56,553 bases of DNA. Origin: JAVBNF01 sp031551725 (GTDB lineage: Bacteria > Bacteroidota > Bacteroidia > Bacteroidales > P3). Every line of letters begins with the position of its first letter. The stretch's first letter is position 1. Below the pieces are notes generated by a model. It searched no databases. It saw only the letters and a list, made by a program, of their open reading frames with translations, and was not told the DNA's origin. The DNA lies in contig JAVBNF010000065.1 in NCBI GenBank assembly GCA_031551725.1, forward strand, positions 1-56,553, given 5' to 3'. Positions 50,190-56,553 of the stretch are shown piece after piece. A program made the position numbers and the translations under genes.

Positions 50190-51927
50190 TAGAATTTTGT
50201 TTATTTGTTGAAGAAATTGAAGTTTTTTTAGAATTATAAAATGTTGCATAAAAATATTCCGACGGCGGCGAAATATTCCCGGCAGTGTCTGTTGCTGTAA
50301 GAAAATAGCGGTAAAGGCTGTTTGTTTGTATTTGATTGTCCGTAAAAATAGTGTTTTGAACAAGCGATGGATTTAAATGTACGATACTCGAATCCTGCAT
50401 ATTGGTGCGGTAAATATCATACGAAAGTAAATCGGATTCTGCATTTGGAATCCATTCGATAATCAATGTTTCGTTTTCTTGAAAAATCCTTTTGATGAAA
50501 GGCTTCGACGGGGGCTGTAAATCGGGCATTTTTGCCGATGCAACATTTGAAAAATCACTGCGATTAAACGCCGAATCAACGGCCGTGATTTTGTACAGAA
50601 ATTTGTTGCGTGCATTGGGCGGAAGCCTGTCAATGTAAAAGCTGTCGCGAAAAGGTTCTGAATTCAGTAAAACGAAAAAATTACTTTTATCATTTTCAAC
50701 AGTCCTGAAAATTTGATAGCCTTGTAAATCCTTTTCTTTATTATGTGTCCATTGCAAAATTATTTTTCCGGAATCAGCTTTTGCAGATGCGTTTTTGGGC
50801 GGATTAGGCGGATAAACATCTTTGATGTCAATCATGTTTTTAATGGATGCCGCTTCATTTCCGGCGCTGTCGCTGCTTGACACATAATAAAAATATTCGC
50901 CGGGAATCGGAACCGAATCGGCATATTGGAACATGTTTTTTGAAAGCATTTTTTTATTTATCCGTTCATAGTTTTTGTTGAGATTCCGGCTTCTGTAAAT
51001 ATAAAAACCTGCAATGCCCGATGTGTTTTCCGGATTTTCCCAGGAAATATCCACGCGCATTCCATTTGCTGAAAGCGCCATTTCCCGCGGCGGATTGGGC
51101 GGCGTTTGATCTTTTGGCGAAATTGTGATGTAGTTGGAAGCGCTGCTTTCGAAACCAAAATAATCAACACTTTTCAGGAAATAGGTGTATGAACAATGCG
51201 GGTCAAGCTCTTTATCCGTAAAGAAAATACGGGGGTATTCTTCTTGATTTTTACTGTTTTTCTGCTTGGAAATCAGCACAACTTCTTTGTTGATTTTTTG
51301 CGGCATTTTGTTTTTATTTGTGAAACGATAAATGTTTACCCCGAAAAAACGTTCTGGTTCCACTTTCCATTTCAGAAATGCTTCCGTGCCTTTGTTTTCG
51401 ATTTTGAATTCGGAAGGCGGGGCAATGTTTTTCAACGAATCCAAGCAAAATTGCTTGCTTTCAATAAGAGAAAGCTCTTTTCCGTATTTAATATGTTTGA
51501 TTTTGTATTGATAATTCGTGCTTTTATCTACATTTGTATCGATGTAGCACAAGCCCATATAGCGTGCAAAATCATTGTTTAAAACCACTTTTATCATCAG
51601 CATGGCGCCTAAAAAACCTTTAAGCTCGGCAGGAGTTATGTTTTCTGCGGCTTGTACAAAGGTTTTTAACGTAGAATCTTTTGTGAAAATTTTTTTGGAG
51701 ATTTTGAAAACACCTTTTTTTATAGGGATTTGATTGAGTTTGATCCAATCCTTTCCGTCTTCTTTGCGGTAAATTGAAACGCCTTCCGGAAATAAAATAT
51801 CGTTGTTAAACCATTTAACAATCATGCTTTGATGCGATGAGTCCGAACCCACGATAATACTTGCATTTTGCGAGAAAAGATGCTGAACAAAAAAACATAA
51901 CAATAGAATAAAAATGAGTTTTTTCAT
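50173..51927 (-). CDS. Exported protein with fibronectin type III repeats
   Basis: 584 residues. Signal peptide MKKLIFILLLCFFVQHLFSQ. About four FN3-like modules: EFKIENKGTEAFLKWKVEPERFFGVNIYRF (~165-265), PPREMALSANGMRVDISWENPENTSGIAGFYIYRS (~275-370), PPNPPKNASAKADSGKIILQWTHNKEKDLQGYQIFRT (~370-465) and PPSKPFIKRIFQENETLIIEWIPNAESDLLSYDIYRT (~465-565). The N-terminal ~160 is not recognised. No T9SS sorting domain and no lipobox. Probably periplasmic or surface-located and partnered with the outer-membrane barrel encoded four bases upstream. Confidence 0.82.
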   Translation of the reverse strand: MKKLIFILLLCFFVQHLFSQNASIIVGSDSSHQSMIVKWFNNDILFPEGVSIYRKEDGKDWIKLNQIPIKKGVFKISKKIFTKDSTLKTFVQAAENITPAELKGFLGAMLMIKVVLNNDFARYMGLCYIDTNVDKSTNYQYKIKHIKYGKELSLIESKQFCLDSLKNIAPPSEFKIENKGTEAFLKWKVEPERFFGVNIYRFTNKNKMPQKINKEVVLISKQKNSKNQEEYPRIFFTDKELDPHCSYTYFLKSVDYFGFESSASNYITISPKDQTPPNPPREMALSANGMRVDISWENPENTSGIAGFYIYRSRNLNKNYERINKKMLSKNMFQYADSVPIPGEYFYYVSSSDSAGNEAASIKNMIDIKDVYPPNPPKNASAKADSGKIILQWTHNKEKDLQGYQIFRTVENDKSNFFVLLNSEPFRDSFYIDRLPPNARNKFLYKITAVDSAFNRSDFSNVASAKMPDLQPPSKPFIKRIFQENETLIIEWIPNAESDLLSYDIYRTNMQDSSIVHLNPSLVQNTIFTDNQIQTNSLYRYFLTATDTAGNISPPSEYFYATFYNSKKTSISSTNKQNSNGTNK

Positions 51928-51931
51928 GTGT

Positions 51932-53572
51932 TTAAAAATTATAGTTGTATGATAAATGAATATTCAATTCGCTTGACTTTTGTTTGTTTTTGAAAAAAGA
52001 AAAATTGGAACCGATTGCAAAACGATGATGTTTGCTGATGTTGTAATTTCCATTGATGCGCACGGAATGCATCGTATTTGTTGATGTTTGCATGCTTGAA
52101 CGTTGGAGCGAATAAATGAAATTACTTTTAATTTTCTGTTTAAAAAAATCTTTATTTATGGAAATGGAAGAACCGTAATTGTAGTTCAAGACGCTTTCTG
52201 TTGAAGAGCGACAAAAATTAAGTGAAACCGATGCTCCGGATTTTGTCTTTTTATTGTTGACTCTATATCCTGCAGAGGCATTGTGGATGGGCGTTTTAGC
52301 TTCTTCTGATAGATTTTCATGCATATTATTGATAATTGCATTTTGAAATGCATAAAGCAAATTAAACAGATGCTCATTTTGTTCGCTTCGGATGTTGTAG
52401 CTGCCTCCGAAATCAAGATTTTTGGAGATCTGCATCAATTGTGTTTTGTCTTCTTCGAAAACGGATTTACTTTCAATAATAGAACTGAGATTTGAATAAT
52501 TTGCATAAAAATTTAACACCTCCGAACATTGCCAATTTCCATTGAAACTACCGATGAATCGCTTGGATGAATTGTTTTGACGACCATCCAAATTGTTTTT
52601 CTGAATACCTCCGGACATTGCAAAATTTACTTTCTTTTTAAAAAACGGCACAGAAAATTTCATTAAAACATCTTGCAAATTCTTTGTCAAATAAGGAATT
52701 CCGAACGATTGGAAATCCGGACCAATCCGTTTATATGCAATCCCGGTTGTGAAAAATTTTGATTGAAAATCCAAACCAACATCCCAAACAGAGCCGAAAA
52801 CGATTAAAGAATCGGCTTCTTTCCGTATATCGAACGTTGTTTTACTTCCTGTATATTGAACGCTTAATTTAAACTGTTTCCCCAATTGCTGATTGGTTGC
52901 AAGAGCAAAACAAAGATTTGCCTGAGGCGCAAGTGTTGTCGTATCTTCACCGGAAAACTTATCTTCGATATGGAAAATGATAAGTTCTAATTTTCGCTTT
53001 GACGTGCCGCCCGAAATCCCCATGCCATATCCCCAGCGGTCGTAGGCAATTCGTGGAGCGAAAGGCATGGAATCTGTGACTTTTGTTTTTTGTGCAAAAC
53101 GCCCGTAAACGCATTTTGCTTGAAAAGGCAGCTCTTTGGGCTTAATTTCAAGTCCAACGCCCAGGAAATTGCTTCCCGAAAGGGTATAGGGTGAAAAATT
53201 CATATTTCGCCATCCGGCATGAACGGTGATCCATTTGTAGGAAGGACTAATTCCAATTTGTTTGTATGACGGCGCATTGAACGTTTGATTCTGTGAGCTT
53301 AAAGATGCAGAGAATGGGGCATTAACAACTCCAAAGAAATTGAAATTGATATTTGCGCTAAGCTCATAAGCAAACGGATCGCGGCGAGCTTCTCGATGCC
53401 ATTGATGATAAATACTCGATCCTAAACTCAAACCTCCTGTAATAGTAAGCGGTTTGGCTTTAAAAACTTGTTCAACGTCCTGTGCACACAGCGAGTGTGA
53501 CAGGCAAATGCTCCACAAACACAATGCGGAAGCGTATATCCAATATTTAAAAAATAAAAAAGGTCTGTTCAT
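51932..53572 (-). CDS. Outer-membrane beta-barrel protein, large, unknown function
   Basis: 546 residues with a signal peptide ending near SLCAQ. The whole mature part alternates amphipathic strands (ITGGLSLGSSIYHQWHRE, PFSASLSSQNQTFN, ITVHAGWRNMNFSPYTLSGSNFLGVGLEI, HLFNLLYAFQNAIINN, SGASVSLNFCRSSTESVLNYNYGSSISINKD) and ends ELNIHLSYNYNF with a terminal Phe, typical of transmembrane barrels. Family not identified. First gene of a three-gene run (barrel, FN3 protein, PIF1-like helicase). The 58-bp dispersed repeat lies 37 bases upstream of its start. Confidence 0.75.
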   Translation of the reverse strand: MNRPFLFFKYWIYASALCLWSICLSHSLCAQDVEQVFKAKPLTITGGLSLGSSIYHQWHREARRDPFAYELSANINFNFFGVVNAPFSASLSSQNQTFNAPSYKQIGISPSYKWITVHAGWRNMNFSPYTLSGSNFLGVGLEIKPKELPFQAKCVYGRFAQKTKVTDSMPFAPRIAYDRWGYGMGISGGTSKRKLELIIFHIEDKFSGEDTTTLAPQANLCFALATNQQLGKQFKLSVQYTGSKTTFDIRKEADSLIVFGSVWDVGLDFQSKFFTTGIAYKRIGPDFQSFGIPYLTKNLQDVLMKFSVPFFKKKVNFAMSGGIQKNNLDGRQNNSSKRFIGSFNGNWQCSEVLNFYANYSNLSSIIESKSVFEEDKTQLMQISKNLDFGGSYNIRSEQNEHLFNLLYAFQNAIINNMHENLSEEAKTPIHNASAGYRVNNKKTKSGASVSLNFCRSSTESVLNYNYGSSISINKDFFKQKIKSNFIYSLQRSSMQTSTNTMHSVRINGNYNISKHHRFAIGSNFSFFKNKQKSSELNIHLSYNYNF

Positions 53573-53608
53573 TTTTGCGAAAATTAAGCAAACAAAAAGT
53601 TGTTTACT

Positions 53609-53666
53609 TATATAAACGCGATGACCCCCTAAATTATTTCTTAATAAATGTTAAAAATTTGTTAAA
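53609..53666. repeat. 58-bp dispersed repeat, copy 2
   Basis: 54 of 58 bases match 43203-43260. It fills most of the 96-base gap between the end of the patatin gene (stop at 53669) and the barrel gene start (53572), so it may serve as promoter or transcript boundary here. Confidence 0.8.
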
Positions 53667-53668
53667 TT

Positions 53669-55996
53669 TTACTTCATCGCCTTCGGATTGAAAAGTACAA
53701 TCCCGATGTTAAATACCAGACTTAAGTTTTGCTGTTGTATGGAAAGTTCTGATTTTGAGAGCAAAAAATACGAATTCAAAGCAAGGCTTAAAGGCCCGAT
53801 AGGAGAGTGGTATACCAAAACGTTTGACCAAGCCATACTGCCGAAAGCAAAAGCATCGGCATAATAAGGTTTGTAATTTTCGTCGGAACGAATTAACCTG
53901 TATGGTGTAAAAGTATACAATTCCGAACGGAAGTCGAAAGATTTAAAGATAGAGAAAATTCCTTTTAATCCAACGGCAAAATATTGATTGGCGCGGAAAT
54001 CGGGCATGAATTTTGTTTTACTTTCCGGTGTCGGATAGTACGCCTGTGCATAAAGCATACTGATTGTGTAATTACTCAACAGAGGCATGTCGCTATAGCA
54101 GGCGGCTAAATTGTACCCGAATGTAAATCTGCGGTAGACCTTAAAATATTGTTCTAAATTAAACTCTAAAGAAAAATATGCCAGCGATCTGCTTACTTTC
54201 TCTTGCATGTCATTTGTCGAACCCGGTGTTGTTTCCGCATGTCCGTTGTTATAGCGTCCGCGTAGTTGAAACAGGCTCCCTCGTGTTGGGTACAAAGGGT
54301 AGTTCAGTGTATTTATTTCGAGTAATAGTTGCGCAACAAAAGGGCGATAGCTTGTTACATCAGCCGTGTCTGAACGCGAAAAATCATTTTTTTGAAAATA
54401 ATAATCTTTTCGCCATTCTTGCCCGGCCCCGAGTGTTATTTTTCCCCAATTAAATACGGGAATACCTGCTTGTATGCAAATATCTTTTTCGTTTTCAATA
54501 AGATAAGCTGGGTCAAGATCCTCGTAAAAATAGCTGGAAGTTTTGAAATAATTCCAATTATTAATAGTTCCGTTTAATTCTAAAAAGAATGGTCTTTTTG
54601 CAATCATATAACGTCGTATGCGAAAATCTACAGAATTGTAGAATTGTCCGATATAAATATTGGCATACATTGAATTAATGGCTTTACGCCAATATTCATA
54701 GGTTACCTTGAAAAACGCTTCATTAACGGTCGAAGAAGAAATATTGCCTCCGAATTCGGTGTAAATATTTTGGTCTTCTTTTGCTTGAATGTTTAAATGA
54801 TAAGATCCCGAGGTACTATCGTAGTTAATGCTCGGATAGATCGATTTGATTTTCGGATCCGAACTACACTGCATGTATTTGGAAGCAATGGTGTTGATAC
54901 TTGCTTGATTCGATTTATAAAAAAACATATCTTTCAAGTATTCTTGCTGTGCCGGTTGCAACCCTTTAACCCCGATGGAGTCTATTTTTAAAAGTGGACA
55001 TTTTGCTTTAAAATGCGAGCGAAGCGTATCGGTTTCCGCTATCGACCGTTGGCGCGGTGTGCGGGCTTTGATTGCATCCATATGTTTCATTGTTTCCAAA
55101 TAGCCGATATCAATAAATTTTCGAACATCTGAAAAATCAATCACACTTGATGCCGGAACGCGCGGCTCAATAAGAATACCATTTCCCGAAGTAAAAGAAA
55201 AATCCGTATTATCCATCACAATGTTTTCAACATGCGAAAGCACATTGTCGTCTTCCATTTTTGGGCGGTCATCGGCAGTTTTTGAACCAATAATAAAATC
55301 AGGGTTGAATTCTGTTTCCATTAATTTTTCAGGGAAATTATCAACAATTCCGCCGTCGAATAAAAGTTTTCCGTTTACACGAATGGGATTGAAATACAAA
55401 GGGAACGTCATAGACGCCCGAAGGCTTTTGGCTAAGTCGCCGCTTTTTAAAGCAACAGCGTGCCGTCCGGAATCTACTTCTGTGGCCACACATCTAAAAG
55501 GAATCATCAAACTGTCGAAATTTCCATGGGAGCCTGCCGTTGCTTCTGCAAAAAAGATGGCAAACATAAAATCCAACTGTTTGGTGGAAACGATATTGGT
55601 CGGAATAACCGGTTTTAATCCTTTTTTAATATCCAAGTCAATGCCGCCAAAAGCAGGATTCGGATATGATTTTCGAAAATAATAAACATCATTTACATCG
55701 GTTCTTCCCGAAATCCATTTTGGGAAATCGGACGACATAAAAATAGTTTCCATTTCATCCGGCGAATATCCGGCGGCATAAAGCCCACCAATAATCGCGC
55801 CCATGGAGGTTCCAGTAATATAGTCAATCGGAATATTATTCTCTTCCAACGCCCGAATTACACCGATATGCGCCAAGCCCTTTGAACCGCCTCCGCTCAA
55901 TACCAAGCCGACTTTATTGTCTTGCGCATAGAGTGCCCCTGAAAACACAAGGCAGAAAAATGTTAATTTATAATATTTTAAAATGCTTTTTCGCAT
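53669..55996 (-). CDS. Patatin-like phospholipase with Omp85-type barrel
   Basis: 775 residues from the ATG at 55996 (MRKSILKYYKLTFF); an ATG at 56011 lies upstream of the expected transcript start given the TACCTTTG box at 56009-56016. Signal peptide to ~AQDN. Patatin domain ~28-300: oxyanion GLVLSGGGSKGLAHIG, nucleophile S64 in GTSMG, catalytic Asp in LLFDGGIVDNFP. A POTRA-like segment ~345-420 (KIDSIGVKGLQPAQQEYLKDM) and a surface-antigen barrel to the end (GNISSSTVNEAFFKVTYEYW...FNIGIVLFNP). The layout matches type Vd (PlpD/FplA) autotransporter-like proteins, which display or release a lipase, although an internal role in outer-membrane lipid turnover is possible. Confidence 0.9.
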   Translation of the reverse strand: MRKSILKYYKLTFFCLVFSGALYAQDNKVGLVLSGGGSKGLAHIGVIRALEENNIPIDYITGTSMGAIIGGLYAAGYSPDEMETIFMSSDFPKWISGRTDVNDVYYFRKSYPNPAFGGIDLDIKKGLKPVIPTNIVSTKQLDFMFAIFFAEATAGSHGNFDSLMIPFRCVATEVDSGRHAVALKSGDLAKSLRASMTFPLYFNPIRVNGKLLFDGGIVDNFPEKLMETEFNPDFIIGSKTADDRPKMEDDNVLSHVENIVMDNTDFSFTSGNGILIEPRVPASSVIDFSDVRKFIDIGYLETMKHMDAIKARTPRQRSIAETDTLRSHFKAKCPLLKIDSIGVKGLQPAQQEYLKDMFFYKSNQASINTIASKYMQCSSDPKIKSIYPSINYDSTSGSYHLNIQAKEDQNIYTEFGGNISSSTVNEAFFKVTYEYWRKAINSMYANIYIGQFYNSVDFRIRRYMIAKRPFFLELNGTINNWNYFKTSSYFYEDLDPAYLIENEKDICIQAGIPVFNWGKITLGAGQEWRKDYYFQKNDFSRSDTADVTSYRPFVAQLLLEINTLNYPLYPTRGSLFQLRGRYNNGHAETTPGSTNDMQEKVSRSLAYFSLEFNLEQYFKVYRRFTFGYNLAACYSDMPLLSNYTISMLYAQAYYPTPESKTKFMPDFRANQYFAVGLKGIFSIFKSFDFRSELYTFTPYRLIRSDENYKPYYADAFAFGSMAWSNVLVYHSPIGPLSLALNSYFLLSKSELSIQQQNLSLVFNIGIVLFNPKAMK

Positions 55997-56008
55997 GAAT
56001 GTGATTTG

Positions 56009-56016
56009 CAAAGGTA
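56009..56016 (-). promoter_or_regulatory. TAnnTTTG promoter box of the patatin gene
   Basis: Reads TACCTTTG on the minus strand, 13 bases before the ATG at 55996. It overlaps the upstream alternative ATG region and so decides the start. Confidence 0.7.
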
Positions 56017-56076
56017 CGAAATAATTGGAAATTATGCAGATTGAATTTTTTATTTCGTAAATTCAAAAATAATAAT

Positions 56077-56084
56077 TAACTTTG
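56077..56084 (+). promoter_or_regulatory. TAnnTTTG promoter box pointing into a gene-free region
   Basis: TAACTTTG followed by CG, as in the tRNA-Pro promoter. No coding sequence follows; the only downstream structure is the rod-shaped RNA candidate at 56160-56333. Confidence 0.55.
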
Positions 56085-56159
56085 CGAAAAATAGTTGACA
56101 AGGTGACGAGTTAACAAGAAAACAAAACATAAAACTATAGAAAAACACTAATTAAACAT

Positions 56160-56333
56160 AAATAAAAAAAGCGTAAGCTTAAATTCTCTAATCAAAAGCG
56201 ACCAACTTTAACAACGAAGAATTCATAAGCAATACGCTCATGCTGTGTCCGGCGTGGGTTGTATCTTATTTCGTTGTGGGTTGCTTGGTCGCACCTTGAT
56301 TAGAGTAAGAATACAATTCACGCTTTTTTATTT
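56160..56333 (+). ncRNA. Rod-shaped structured RNA candidate, possibly 6S-like
   Basis: Nested pairings: AAATAAAAAAAGCGT (56160-56174) with ACGCTTTTTTATTT (56320-56333, one bulged A); CTCTAATCAA (56186-56195) with TTGATTAGAG (56296-56305); GCGACCAA (56198-56205) with TTGGTCGC (56285-56292); CAACGAA (56212-56218) with TTCGTTG (56270-56276); ATAAG (56225-56229) with CTTAT (56265-56269); ACGC (56234-56237) with GCGT (56252-56255). This makes an elongated rod with internal bubbles that ends in a U-run, and a consensus promoter lies 76 bases upstream. A 6S RNA of the Bacteroidota type is the leading idea. Retron-type ncRNA or a palindromic mobile element are alternatives; strand is inferred from the promoter. 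Confidence 0.5.
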
Positions 56334-56370
56334 GATTTCGGTCAGACGCTAATGATAAGCGGATGACCAC

Positions 56371-56387
56371 GCAAGGCAAAGCCTTGC
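56371..56387. repeat. Hairpin GCAAGGC-AAA-GCCTTGC
   Basis: Seven perfect pairs with a three-base loop, flanked by GGATGACCAC and TCGCCATGAC. It has the same stem-plus-three-base-loop form as the hairpins near 42.2-43.1 kb and 47.2-47.7 kb. Confidence 0.6.
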
Positions 56388-56440
56388 TCGCCATGACAAC
56401 AATTAAATAAATACACAACATGAAAACACAACTACTTCGT

Positions 56441-56540
56441 GGCAGAAACGCAAAAATGCAAGAATGCAGAAGCGCAAGAGCGCAGAAATGCAGAAAAGTG
56501 ACCGTCTTCTGCACTTTTGCACTTCTGCATTTCTGCTTTG
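56441..56540. repeat. GCAGAAATGC palindromic repeat region
   Basis: Repeats of GCAGAA/GCAAGA words on the left (56442-56495) and of TTCTGC/TTTTGC words on the right (56506-56536). The best pairing is GCAGAAATGCAGAA (56482-56495) with TTCTGCATTTCTGC (56523-56536), 14 perfect pairs. It runs nearly to the window end; no gene is seen in 56334-56553. Confidence 0.6.
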
Positions 56541-56553
56541 CCTTCTCAATCCT

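Noticed and set aside
56266..56514. An 82-codon minus-strand frame near the window end
   Set aside because: It consists of the palindromic GCAGAA tract and half of the rod RNA; repeated Leu/Cys/Phe composition reflects the repeat, not a protein.

Overview
The window comes from a low-GC Bacteroidota chromosome, most likely Bacteroidales-like. The evidence is: thirteen exact TAnnTTTG promoter boxes of the Bacteroidota sigma factor; a type IX secretion (T9SS) C-terminal sorting domain; a GldD lipoprotein; a bacterial V-type ATPase operon that includes a DUF2764 gene; FadL/OMPP1 and patatin-Omp85 outer-membrane proteins; and short archaeal/eukaryotic-type ProS. Most of it is ordinary housekeeping and envelope sequence. 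There are no rRNA genes, CRISPR arrays or prophages.

Layout. 1-2.5 kb: a T9SS-sorted protein, a C-type-lectin/FGE-fold exported protein and a GIY-YIG-like protein (+ strand). 2.8-5.7 kb: exported GH3/serine-hydrolase fusion. 5.9-13.5 kb: V-ATPase operon E-DUF2764-A-B-D-I-K (- strand); the proteolipid carries the full Na+-binding signature, and no F or classical C gene is seen. 13.7-21 kb: AAA/DUF4143 ATPase, SulP transporter, two envelope proteins, an FprA-type flavodiiron protein and a DAACS symporter. 21-23.4 kb: AnmK and MurF (cell wall). 23.5-30.6 kb: surface-glycan cluster with gtrABC logic: two GtrA flippases, a polyprenyl-phosphate GT2, two tandem GT-C/TPR transferases and UDP-galactopyranose mutase. 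30.8-39.2 kb: ValS, an ECF sigma factor, a 54-residue acidic lipoprotein, a DUF1801 protein, a GT2, tRNA-Pro(GGG), an orphan IS481-like transposase, GldD and ProS. 39.3-42.2 kb: Tyr/Trp-rich lipoprotein and FadL-like porin. 42.2-43.2 kb: IS200-type Y1 transposase inside hairpin-rich repeats. 43.5-47.2 kb: glycine decarboxylase GcvP and a HEAT-like exported protein. 47.2-53.6 kb: a GxxExxY nuclease-like gene enclosed by inverted hairpin elements, then a PIF1-like helicase downstream of an FN3 protein and an outer-membrane barrel. 53.7-56.0 kb: patatin-Omp85 protein. 56.0-56.55 kb: a promoter followed by a long rod-shaped RNA candidate and further palindromes.

The least explained content is non-coding. 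Two unrelated repeat families (5782/47188/47735 and those around 42.2-43.1 kb) share one architecture: a conserved box directly followed by a hairpin whose stem sequence differs between copies while complementarity is kept, usually with a three-base loop. One family surrounds a Y1 (HUH) transposase; the other brackets a PD-(D/E)XK-like GxxExxY gene in inverted orientation. A separate 58-bp sequence occurs twice (43203, 53609), and 56160-56333 folds on paper into a 6S-like rod. These are the best candidates for something undescribed. All pairing and motif statements were made by eye; no search or folding program was run.
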